From positions 25,355 through 89,354 of the forward strand of contig JBGVOM010000103.1 of assembly GCA_045126515.1 (NCBI GenBank): DNA of 64,000 nucleotides, read 5' to 3'. Of this stretch, positions 16,718-24,042 are shown one piece after another. This DNA comes from RUG11237 sp045126515. GTDB taxonomy: Bacteria > Bacillota > Clostridia > Lachnospirales > Lachnospiraceae. How positions within the stretch are numbered: the first letter of the stretch is position 1; every line of letters starts with the position of its first letter. Below the pieces are notes generated by a model that was not told the origin of the DNA, searched no databases, and was given only the letters and a program-made list of their open reading frames with translations. The translations under genes and the position numbers were made by a program.

Positions 16718-17581
16718 ATGAAAGAGATTACGGGACATACTGTATTGACCGGATTGCTGGGACATCCTGTAGCACATAGTATTTCACCGATGATGCACAA
16801 CGAAGCATTTCGACAGTTAGATTTGGATTATGTATATTTGTGTTTTGATGTGGGAACAGAGAATTTGAAAACAGCGGTAGAAGGATTGAAAACATTAGGA
16901 GTACGGGGCTTCAACTGTACTATGCCGGATAAAAATCTGATGTGTGAGCTGGCAGACAAACTTTCTCCTGCAGCAAAGATGATTGGTGCAGTGAATACGG
17001 TGTTGAATGAAGATGGTGTGCTTACCGGATACAACACGGACGGCATGGGATATATGCAGGCAGTAAAGGATGCGGGTTTCGATATTATAGGTAAAAAAAT
17101 GACACTTCTTGGTGCGGGCGGTGCAGCTACAGCAGTGTGTGTGCAGGCGGCATTAGATGGTGTGAAAGAAATTAATGTATTCAGTATCCGTGATCAGTTC
17201 TTTGAAAGAGCACAGCATATGGTAGATACTATTAATAAGGAAACAAAATGCAAAGCAAGCCTGTATGATTTCGAAGATGAAAGTGTGTTGAAGAAAAGCA
17301 TTGACGAAAGTGATATTCTTACCAATGGAACCAGTGTAGGAATGGCACCTAACACAGACGCCTGTATTATAAAAGATGCAAGCTTCCTACATGAGGGACT
17401 GATTGTGTCAGATGTTATCTATAATCCGAGAGAAACAAAGTTACTTAAGATGGCAAAAGAAAATGGATGTCATACCTTTAATGGTTTGTATATGCTTTTA
17501 TATCAAGGAGCAGAAGCATTTAAAATTTGGACCGGAAAAGAGATGCCGGTGGAGAGTATTAAAGAGAAGTATTTTGCGTAA
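16718..17581 (+). CDS. aroE: Shikimate dehydrogenase
   Basis: Reduces 3-dehydroshikimate to shikimate with NADPH in the chorismate pathway. The substrate domain begins with LLGHPVAHSISPMMHNEAF. The catalytic lysine is Lys72 in MPDKNL, and its partner is Asp108 in YNTDGMGYM. The cofactor loop is GAGGAA (132-137). The later NGTSVGMAPNTDAC and YNPRETKLL match the family. ATG 16718 is preferred over ATG 16712 because AGGAG is nine bases from the former and too close to the latter; the protein is then 287 residues. The stop codon lies inside the left arm of a long palindrome. aroC of the same pathway lies 26 kb away on the other strand. Confidence 0.93.
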   Translation: MKEITGHTVLTGLLGHPVAHSISPMMHNEAFRQLDLDYVYLCFDVGTENLKTAVEGLKTLGVRGFNCTMPDKNLMCELADKLSPAAKMIGAVNTVLNEDGVLTGYNTDGMGYMQAVKDAGFDIIGKKMTLLGAGGAATAVCVQAALDGVKEINVFSIRDQFFERAQHMVDTINKETKCKASLYDFEDESVLKKSIDESDILTNGTSVGMAPNTDACIIKDASFLHEGLIVSDVIYNPRETKLLKMAKENGCHTFNGLYMLLYQGAEAFKIWTGKEMPVESIKEKYFA

Positions 17582-17713
17582 TGATTCAGCGTTTAAGGTT
17601 GGACGGACGCCCATAATACATGCAGAAGCTTCCAGAGCAGACTTTAAACAGCTCTGGAAGCTTCTGCATGTATTATGGGCTGTGCATCACAACGTTTATG
17701 TGGGAATCATTAC
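17578..17713. repeat. Palindromic repeat, copy 1 (extended hairpin)
   Basis: Two perfect 30-base arms (17609-17638 and 17651-17680) flank a 12-base spacer. Outer arms GTAATGATTC (17578-17587) and GAATCATTAC (17704-17713) also pair, with weaker matching between. The same 30-base arm, with two changes, recurs at 19032-19102. The left outer arm contains the aroE stop codon. Short open frames through it encode PIIH-x-EAS-x-A on either strand, but this follows from the palindrome and is not evidence of a gene. Confidence 0.9.
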
Positions 17714-17857
17714 GGAATGATACAAAGTTTATAGAAAATTAATTGCAAAAATTCATATGATATATTATTATGTAATTGTATCGATGCTTCGAGTCAATCG
17801 ATGAGAGGTTTTCCAGAAAAAATGATAAAAAAGAGAAAAAGTGAAAACAAAATTATC

Positions 17858-17886
17858 TTGAAAAACAGGAGAGAATCTCGTAATAT
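17858..17886 (+). promoter_or_regulatory. Predicted promoter of the rpn gene
   Basis: TTGAAA (17858-17863), 17 bases, TAATAT (17881-17886). Upstream, an ATCGAT...ATCGAT inverted repeat lies near 17780-17802. Confidence 0.45.
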
Positions 17887-17964
17887 GTTATTATAGAATG
17901 AGATAAAATTTTTGAAACATTTGCCAGTAGCTTTTGGTCTCTTGATAAAAAGGAGAGGATAAGT

Positions 17965-18951
17965 ATGGCAAAAGCGGATAATGCACTGCAGGAATATTGG
18001 GATGATGAAGAGAAATTCGCGGATTTATTTAATGCTAAATTGTTTGGTGGAGAAAAGGTAATTCTCCCAGAGAAACTATCGGAGTTGGATTCGCGAGGTA
18101 CGATGAAGATTTCGGGAAAAGGCAAAAAAGAATCAGTGTCTACGTCGGTGTATCGGGATTTGGTTAAGGTAACGAAAATATACAAAGAGTATGGTATAGA
18201 ACTGGTTATTTTGGGCTTGGAGAATCAGGAACATATACATTATGCTATGCCAATACGAGTTATGGGGTATGACTATAGCGAATATAAGAAACAGTACAGA
18301 AAGAATGCAAGAAAGTATAAGGAGAATCCCAAAGGATTGACCCCGGATGAGTTTTTATCCAAAATGAAGCGTTCTGATAAATTTTATCCCGTGATTACTA
18401 TTGTGCTGTATTACGGAGAAAAAGTATGGGATGGCGCAAAAACATTGCATGAAGTGCTGAATATTTCAGAGAGAATCAAACCATTTGTAAACGATTATGG
18501 GATACATTTAGTGGAGGTGCGAGAGAATGATTTGCCGTTACGAAACGAAAATAATCAAGATTTATTTAAACTATGTTCTATCGTGTTGGACACGAAGAAG
18601 CCAGATGAACAGAAAAAGAAAGAAGCCATTCAATATGAACGAGAACATAGAATCAACGAAGAAGTATTGTATGCATTAGCAGATATAACGAATTATGACC
18701 TATGTGAAGAAAAGAGAGGAGCAATGAACATGTGTACATTTTTTGATCATCTAGTAGAACAAGGAATAGAGCAGGGAGTAATCTGTCAGACACTAAAGAA
18801 AATTGCCAAGAATTTGTCTCCGGAGCAAACGGCAGATATGCTAGAAGCGGACATTAATACAATTCGTCAGATATATAATATTAAAGCTGCTAACCCAGAG
18901 TATAACGAAAAAGAAATTTATGAAGCGATGCAAGTAGGAAAAAGCAATTAA
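17965..18951 (+). CDS. Rpn-family recombination-promoting nuclease / putative transposase
   Basis: A 328-residue protein with an N-terminal PD-(D/E)XK-type nuclease domain (about 1-150). The family signature is the strand LVILGLENQ followed by HYAMPIRVMGYDYSEY, which places the E-x-Q catalytic element at Glu86 and Gln88. A central region (YPVITIVLYYGEKVWDG) is equally typical. The C-terminal third carries charged helices and the common VEQGIEQG stretch. Rpn proteins cut DNA, promote RecA-independent recombination, and in E. coli some act against phages. AAAAAGGAGAGG sets ATG 17965. An internal ribosome site and ATG within the gene could yield a separate short C-terminal product (see 18730). 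The gene is bounded by palindromic repeats and resembles nothing functional in its neighbours, suggesting an accessory insertion. Confidence 0.85.
   Translation: MAKADNALQEYWDDEEKFADLFNAKLFGGEKVILPEKLSELDSRGTMKISGKGKKESVSTSVYRDLVKVTKIYKEYGIELVILGLENQEHIHYAMPIRVMGYDYSEYKKQYRKNARKYKENPKGLTPDEFLSKMKRSDKFYPVITIVLYYGEKVWDGAKTLHEVLNISERIKPFVNDYGIHLVEVRENDLPLRNENNQDLFKLCSIVLDTKKPDEQKKKEAIQYEREHRINEEVLYALADITNYDLCEEKRGAMNMCTFFDHLVEQGIEQGVICQTLKKIAKNLSPEQTADMLEADINTIRQIYNIKAANPEYNEKEIYEAMQVGKSN
18730..18951 (+). CDS. Possible internal start: short C-terminal Rpn protein (RpnS-like)
   Basis: Inside the rpn frame, AGGAG (18717-18721) lies eight bases before ATG 18730, an ideal spacing; a nearer ATG at 18724 is only two bases away. 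Translation here would give 73 residues (MCTFFDHLVEQGIEQG...), the helical C-terminal domain alone. In characterised E. coli Rpn genes an in-frame internal start makes such a short protein, which restrains the toxic full-length nuclease. The sequence shows the site; the function is by analogy. Confidence 0.4.
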   Translation: MCTFFDHLVEQGIEQGVICQTLKKIAKNLSPEQTADMLEADINTIRQIYNIKAANPEYNEKEIYEAMQVGKSN

Positions 18952-18999
18952 AATAGAGTAGTAAAACAAAATAAACTTTCATATATTAGTATGGAATAT

Positions 19000-19132
19000 A
19001 ACAATTCATCTTGTAGATGTTGTTATGCACAGCCCATAATACATACAGAAGCTTCCAAAGCTGTTTGGGTCTGCTTTGGAAGCTTCTGTATGTATTATGG
19101 GCGTCCCGACAACCTCAAATCCCTGAATTGTT
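19000..19132. repeat. Palindromic repeat, copy 2 (inverted relative to copy 1)
   Basis: Perfect 30-base arms (19032-19061 and 19073-19102) surround an 11-base spacer. Outer arms AACAATTCA (19000-19008) and TGAATTGTT (19124-19132) also pair. The arms differ from copy 1 by compensating changes (ATGCAG to ATACAG and CAGAGC to CAAAGC, with matching changes on the other arm), so the pairing has been kept. Confidence 0.9.
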
Positions 19133-19154
19133 GTAATGAAAGGAGTTACATTAT

Positions 19155-19442
19155 ATGGAAGCGAGAGAAGAAAAACTATTGATGGCAAGGGCTTCCTTCA
19201 AAAACGAAGGAAGCCCAAAGTATTTTCGGGAAGAAAAAAAAGAATTGGAGGTTCAGAGCAGAGGAAAGAGCATGTTTCTGCTAAGACTTGTGGCGGCACT
19301 TGTGTTATTTGGAATGTTTGTGTATAGTGACTATTCCGGAGTGTCGAAAATTAACGAAATATCACACAAAAGTTTCGAAGAAATCCAGAAAAACGAAATA
19401 AATCTCGAAAAATATAGTGCACTATTTGGGAAAATGTGGTAA
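19155..19442 (+). CDS. Small single-helix membrane protein, unknown function
   Basis: A 95-residue hypothetical protein. AAGGAG (19139-19144) lies ten bases before ATG 19155. A charged N-terminal cytosolic part (1-40, many Glu, Lys and Arg) is followed by one clear transmembrane helix (about 41-58, MFLLRLVAALVLFGMFVYS) and a 37-residue polar tail. Its position directly upstream of pilB, on the same strand, hints at a link to the pilus locus, but a 162-base gap with no clear promoter separates them. I do not recognise a family. Confidence 0.6.
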   Translation: MEAREEKLLMARASFKNEGSPKYFREEKKELEVQSRGKSMFLLRLVAALVLFGMFVYSDYSGVSKINEISHKSFEEIQKNEINLEKYSALFGKMW

Positions 19443-19604
19443 AATGAAAAGAACTTGATGGAAAGAAATAGAAAAAATGCACAAAAAGCATTTGCGAAAT
19501 TTGTAAAAAACTATAAAATAATGTGTAAGCGTGTAAAAATAGTTGCTAAAAAATTTCGTAAATGTTAAAGTAGAGTATAGAATGAGTGGAAAGGTGTGCT
19601 ATAA

Positions 19605-21299
19605 ATGGGCATTAACAGAAGACGATTGAGGCTGGGTGACCTTTTGATTAGTCAGGGTATTATAAATGAGGAACAGCTTCAAAAAGGATTAGATCTTCAG
19701 AAAGAGAAAGGGTGTAAACTGGGAGAAGCGTTGGTGGAAGGGAATATTGTTTCCGAAGAAACCATCATGAAAATATTGGGAGAACAGCTTCATTTGGCAT
19801 ATGTAGATTTAACAAATGCGAAAATTGAAGACGAGATTTTAGAGTTGGTACCAAGTTCTCTACTGAAAAAACATATGATGATTCCGTTTGAATATGCTGA
19901 GGATAATCCAAATGTGCTTAGAGTTGCCATGGTAGATCCGCTTGATATAGAAGCAGCAGATGATATTAACATTGTGACAAATCTTAAGGTAGAGACTGTA
20001 ATAACCACCAGAAGAAGTCTTAATATGGCACTGGATAAATACTTTGGTCAAAAAGAAGTGTTTTCCGCAGTGGACGAATATGCAAAAGAAAAAGAAGCGA
20101 AACTGGAAGAAAGCGAAGAATTATATAATGAAGATGTCAACAGCTCTCCAATTGTACAGCTTGTAAAATCAATGATTGAGCAGGCGGTAAGACAAAGAGC
20201 TTCTGATATACATATAGAACCGATGGAAAGACAGGTTCGTATCCGTTACCGTATTGATGGTGCTTTGTATGAAAGAATGGTATATTCACCGCGACTGCTT
20301 TCAACCATTGTTGCCAGAATCAAAATTATCGGTGGAATGGATATTTCAGAAAAACGTAAGCCACAGGACGGAAGAATTACCCAGATGGTTGACAGACAGG
20401 AATATGATATTCGTGCATCTGTACTTCCTACTGTTTATGGTGAAAAAGTGGTTATGCGTCTTACCTCTAAAAATGCACTGACATTGGAAAAGAAGAGATT
20501 AGGATTAAATGATGCAGAACTGGAAAAATTTGACCATATACTCCAGAATCCTCATGGGATTCTCTTGGTAACAGGACCTACAGGTAGTGGTAAATCAACA
20601 ACACTGTATACGGCACTAAGTGAATTGAATAAAGAAGATGTAAATATTATTACAGTAGAAGACCCGGTAGAAGCGAATATTGATGGAATTAATCAGGTGC
20701 AGGTTAATCCAAAAGCAAATCTGACCTTTGCCTCAGCGTTGCGTTCCATTCTTCGTCAGGACCCTGATATCATTATGATTGGAGAAATTCGAGATGCTGA
20801 AACAGCACAGATTGCAGTTCAGGCTTCTATTACAGGGCATTTGGTTGTTTCCACGCTTCATACAAACAGTGCAGCCAGTACAGTAACTCGTCTTGCAGAT
20901 ATGGGAATTGAACCGTATTTGATAGCGGATTCGGTAGTTGGTATCATTGCTCAGCGACTTGTCCGCAGACTTTGCCCGGAGTGTAAAGAAGCGTATGAAG
21001 CACCGATAGAAGAAAAAGAACTCCTTGGATGCTCGACTGCGGAACCTTTAAAACTGTATAAACCTTGTGGATGTGACAAGTGTGACAACACGGGATATAA
21101 GGGGCGAATTGGTGTATATGAAATTATGGAAATCTCACCACAGTTGAAGCGAATTATTGCTCATAATGAAGATGCCGATAAAATTAAAAAAGTGGCATTG
21201 GAAGAAGGCATGAAGACTTTGAGAATGAGAGCAGCAGAGTATGTTGTGGATGGTACAACCTCTATTACAGAAATGTTGAAGGTATCATTTGATTCATAG
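19605..21299 (+). CDS. pilB: Type IV pilus assembly ATPase PilB
   Basis: A hexameric cytosolic ATPase that powers pilin polymerisation. The protein is 564 residues. An N-terminal MshEN-like domain (1-150, LGDLLISQGIINEEQL) is followed by the secretion-ATPase core. Walker A is GPTGSGKST (324-332, Lys330), and the Walker B region is MIGEIRD with Glu394, followed by ETAQIAVQASITGH. A zinc-binding tetracysteine is visible (Cys457 and Cys460 in CPEC, then cysteines 488-493), which separates extension ATPases from PilT retraction ATPases. It opens the pilus operon, and pilC follows after 11 bases. No pilT is found in this window. Confidence 0.95.
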   Translation: MGINRRRLRLGDLLISQGIINEEQLQKGLDLQKEKGCKLGEALVEGNIVSEETIMKILGEQLHLAYVDLTNAKIEDEILELVPSSLLKKHMMIPFEYAEDNPNVLRVAMVDPLDIEAADDINIVTNLKVETVITTRRSLNMALDKYFGQKEVFSAVDEYAKEKEAKLEESEELYNEDVNSSPIVQLVKSMIEQAVRQRASDIHIEPMERQVRIRYRIDGALYERMVYSPRLLSTIVARIKIIGGMDISEKRKPQDGRITQMVDRQEYDIRASVLPTVYGEKVVMRLTSKNALTLEKKRLGLNDAELEKFDHILQNPHGILLVTGPTGSGKSTTLYTALSELNKEDVNIITVEDPVEANIDGINQVQVNPKANLTFASALRSILRQDPDIIMIGEIRDAETAQIAVQASITGHLVVSTLHTNSAASTVTRLADMGIEPYLIADSVVGIIAQRLVRRLCPECKEAYEAPIEEKELLGCSTAEPLKLYKPCGCDKCDNTGYKGRIGVYEIMEISPQLKRIIAHNEDADKIKKVALEEGMKTLRMRAAEYVVDGTTSITEMLKVSFDS

Positions 21300-21310
21300 G
21301 AGGGAAAAAG

Positions 21311-22522
21311 ATGGCAGAATACATGTACCGGGCAGTATCTAAGTCCGGTAAAGAAATAAAGGGAAAAATCGAGTCGGAAACCATAGAAAAAGCAAAAACT
21401 GAGTTGAAAAACAGAGATTTATATCTGACAGAAATCAGTGAAGCAGGTTTACTTCAAAGGGATATTCAGTTCGATTTTAATAAAAAAATAAGCACAAGAG
21501 ATTTGTGCTTGTTCTGCAGACAGTTTGTAAGTTTGCAGAGAGCTGGTGTTACAATTATTGAAACACTGAAAATGCTTTCTGAGGCAACAGAAAATAAAAC
21601 ATTTGGAAAGGTTTTGACAAACGTTTGTAAAAACGTAGAAAAAGGTGAAAGCCTTGCTGATTCACTGGATATGGAAAACGTATTCCCGAAGGTTATGATT
21701 AAGATGACAGCAGCCGGTGAAGCTTCCGGTAGTTTGGATACAGCCTATGAGCGAATGGCAGTACAGTTCGAACGTCAGGCAAAATTAAAGGGAATGATAA
21801 AGAAAGCAAGTATTTATCCGATTATCGTCTGCGTTGTAGCAGTAGCCGTTGTTATCGTAATGCTGAATGTGGTAGTTCCTAGTTTTATGGGAATGTTTGA
21901 AGATATGGATGTGGAAATGCCGGGAATTACGTTAGCAGTAGTGGCTGCGAGTGAATTTATGCAGAAATTCTGGTATGTGGTAATTGGAATTATAGTTCTT
22001 TTAGTGATATTCTTTAAATGGTTTAAGAGTACTTCCAAAGGCGAAGGCATTCTGGCAAAGATTGCTTTGAAACTGCCGCTGTTTGGAGAGTTAACAATTA
22101 AATCGGCATCTGCTAATTTTGCAAGAACACTTTCCACTATGATTGCAGCCGGTATTCCACTGGTGGATGCCATTGATATTACAGCGGGAACCATGACAAA
22201 TTATTACTTTAAAAAAGCATTGTTAGATGCAAAAGAATCCGTTATTGCCGGTGCACCTTTATCAGCACCGATTAAAGAGTGTGGCTTGTTTCCACCGATG
22301 GTGCATCATATGGCAAAAATTGGTGAAGAATCCGGTAATATGGAAGAAATGCTGGACAAGTTAGCTGATTACTATGAAGAAGAAGTAGAAATAGCAACCC
22401 AGTCCCTGATGGCAGCGTTAGAACCATTAATTATTATTATTCTCGCACTGATTGTAATGGTTATCATAGGAGCGGTATTGGCACCAATGATGACTATGTA
22501 TGAAGGATTAGATAATCTCTAA
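21311..22522 (+). CDS. pilC: Type IV pilus inner-membrane platform protein PilC
   Basis: A 403-residue GspF/PilC-family platform on which PilB acts. Two homologous helical cytosolic domains are visible: the first around LCLFCRQFVSLQRAGV, the second around SANFARTLSTMIAAGIPLVDA. There are three membrane segments (about 168-192, 215-238 and 374-396). The pairs KMTAAGEASGSL and HMAKIGEESGNM are the duplicated family signature. An AGGAGGGAAAAAG ribosome site precedes ATG 21311, tightly coupled to pilB. Confidence 0.95.
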   Translation: MAEYMYRAVSKSGKEIKGKIESETIEKAKTELKNRDLYLTEISEAGLLQRDIQFDFNKKISTRDLCLFCRQFVSLQRAGVTIIETLKMLSEATENKTFGKVLTNVCKNVEKGESLADSLDMENVFPKVMIKMTAAGEASGSLDTAYERMAVQFERQAKLKGMIKKASIYPIIVCVVAVAVVIVMLNVVVPSFMGMFEDMDVEMPGITLAVVAASEFMQKFWYVVIGIIVLLVIFFKWFKSTSKGEGILAKIALKLPLFGELTIKSASANFARTLSTMIAAGIPLVDAIDITAGTMTNYYFKKALLDAKESVIAGAPLSAPIKECGLFPPMVHHMAKIGEESGNMEEMLDKLADYYEEEVEIATQSLMAALEPLIIIILALIVMVIIGAVLAPMMTMYEGLDNL

Positions 22523-22537
22523 TTAGTGATAAGTTAG

Positions 22538-22571
22538 TTAATATTCCGCTTGTAGGGGGGCGGGTTATTAA
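22538..22571 (+). promoter_or_regulatory. Stem-loop in the leader of the major pilin gene
   Basis: TTAATA..CCGC (22538-22549) pairs with GCGG..TATTAA (22560-22571) around a G-rich loop, 38 bases before the pilin start. It lacks a T run. It may be a processing or stabilising structure that raises pilin mRNA over the rest of the operon; that is inference. Confidence 0.4.
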
Positions 22572-22608
22572 AAATAAATATAATAGATGAAAAAAGGAGA
22601 GAGGTACT

Positions 22609-23091
22609 ATGAAAAATGTAAAAAACAACAAAGGTTTCTCATTAGTAGAACTTATTATCGTTATTGCTATTATGGCAGTATTAATTGGTATTTTGGCACC
22701 ACAGTATTTGAAATATGTAGAAAAGACAAGACTTTCTGCAGATAATGATTATATTGATTCTGTAAGAAAGGCTGTTGAAACAATTGCAGCAGACCCAAGT
22801 TATGATTTGGGTTCAACTGCAATTACGATTACATTTGATGATGGTGCTTCACCAAACTTTTCTACCGATCCTACTATAACAGGAAGTACAACATTAAGTG
22901 ATGCGGTAGATGCCATTGTTGATGTCAAGGATGCGGCACCTGCAACACCAGGTGCATTGAACTCAAAGACTTATGCGGCTGCAATTGCAGCTAATGCAGC
23001 CAATGCGCCTACTATTACTATTGATTTTACAACAGATATTGATGGTGATAATGTCGCAGACCCGACGGTTACAGTTGCTAATCTGCAATAA
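22609..23091 (+). CDS. pilA: Major type IV pilin (prepilin)
   Basis: A 160-residue precursor with leader MKNVKNNKG, predicted cleavage after Gly9, a mature N-terminus of FSLVELIIVIAIMAV with Glu at position 5 (residue 14), and a hydrophobic helix that forms the pilus core. The rest is a small Ala/Thr/Asp-rich globular domain without the C-terminal disulfide pair of Gram-negative pilins. A GGAGAGAGGTACT ribosome site precedes the ATG. Its place after pilC, its own leader stem-loop and its short length argue that it is the main shaft subunit, while the later, larger prepilin-like genes are minor subunits. Confidence 0.9.
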   Translation: MKNVKNNKGFSLVELIIVIAIMAVLIGILAPQYLKYVEKTRLSADNDYIDSVRKAVETIAADPSYDLGSTAITITFDDGASPNFSTDPTITGSTTLSDAVDAIVDVKDAAPATPGALNSKTYAAAIAANAANAPTITIDFTTDIDGDNVADPTVTVANLQ

Positions 23092-23208
23092 AATTCTATA
23101 TTAATGCAATTGAATCATTTGTATAGATATAACTTGGATGTTTAACGTGGCGATATTGGTATGCAACATAAGTTAAAAACGCAAAATGCGTGAAAGGACA
23201 CACCCCCT

Positions 23209-23967
23209 ATGACTACCCTGAAAATTATTCTTTATATCATAATATTTATATATGGAATTATTATTGGAAGCTTTCTGAATGTCTGTATTTACAGGATTCC
23301 GAAAGGTGAAAATATTGCAAAGGTACGTTCCCACTGTATGAATTGTGGGTACCAGCTGAAGTGGTATGATTTAATACCGCTTTTCAGCTACCTTTGCCTG
23401 GGTGGTAAATGTCGAAAATGTAAAATGCACATAGCAGTACAGTATCCTTTGGTGGAATTTGCCAACGGGATATTGTATCTTCTTGTGTTTGCGGTAAATG
23501 GCTTTCAGATAAGCAGCTTTCTTTATTGTTTAGCAACATCGGCGCTTATGGTATTAAGCGTCATTGATTTTCGAACCTTTGAAATTCCTTTTGGAATTAA
23601 TGTATTTATATTTGTATTGGGTATCATTCAGGTGATTACAGATTATGAAAACTGGATGGAATATCTGATTGGTTTTTTCACAGTCAGCACATTTATGTGG
23701 ATTGTGATATGGCTGACCAAAGGAAATGGCTTTGGCGGCGGTGATATGAAATTGATGGCAGCAGCAGGCTTACTGCTTGGCTGGAAAAGAATTTTACTAT
23801 CCTTTTTGATTGGATGTATTATTGGTTCCATATGCCATGTGATTCGAATGAAAATTACAAAAGAAGATCATGTATTGGCTTTTGGACCATATTTATCCAT
23901 TGGAATCTTTCTGTCCATGCTGTGGGGAGAAACATGGATTCAATGGTATTTACAAAGTATATTATAA
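23209..23967 (+). CDS. pilD: Prepilin peptidase / N-methyltransferase PilD
   Basis: A 252-residue membrane aspartic protease that cuts prepilin leaders and methylates the new N-terminus. The N-terminal methyltransferase part begins with IIIGSFLNVCIYRIPKGE and has two zinc-type CxxC pairs (Cys43/Cys46 and KCRKCK). The catalytic aspartates are Asp120 in VIDFRTFEIP and Asp179 in GGGDMKL. About eight membrane helices are visible. It is preceded by an AAAGGA site and a small ACGCA/TGCGT hairpin. All five class III-like leaders in this locus are its likely substrates. Confidence 0.95.
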   Translation: MTTLKIILYIIIFIYGIIIGSFLNVCIYRIPKGENIAKVRSHCMNCGYQLKWYDLIPLFSYLCLGGKCRKCKMHIAVQYPLVEFANGILYLLVFAVNGFQISSFLYCLATSALMVLSVIDFRTFEIPFGINVFIFVLGIIQVITDYENWMEYLIGFFTVSTFMWIVIWLTKGNGFGGGDMKLMAAAGLLLGWKRILLSFLIGCIIGSICHVIRMKITKEDHVLAFGPYLSIGIFLSMLWGETWIQWYLQSIL

Positions 23968-23988
23968 ATGACACATGAACACGAAATA

Positions 23989-24009
23989 TAAAACAGATTA
24001 CTGTTTTTT
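23989..24009 (+). terminator. Weak terminator-like hairpin after pilD
   Basis: AAAACAG and CTGTTTT pair around ATTA, followed by more T. The stem is short and AT-rich, so it probably only attenuates readthrough into the pilM-pilN gene. Confidence 0.4.
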
Positions 24010-24042
24010 CCATAGATATTTTATTAGGTAGGGAGAGATAAT

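Larger units (their letters stand above)
17578..19132. mobile_element. Candidate element: Rpn nuclease gene between inverted palindromic repeats
   Basis: The two palindromic repeats at the ends are related in opposite orientation. The reverse complement of the right copy keeps GGACGCCCATAAT on its outer side, preceded by GGTTG, and GGGCTGTGCAT-ACAAC on its inner side, exactly as in the left copy. Between them lies a single intact gene for a PD-(D/E)XK nuclease of the family annotated as putative transposase. No target-site duplication was recognised, so the boundaries are only those of the repeats. Independent insertion of two repeat copies beside the gene is the alternative. Confidence 0.35.

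Noticed and set aside
18991..19188. Small frames on both strands with PIIHTEASKA text
   Set aside because: The frames run through the palindromic repeat and are readable in both directions because of its symmetry; no ribosome site.
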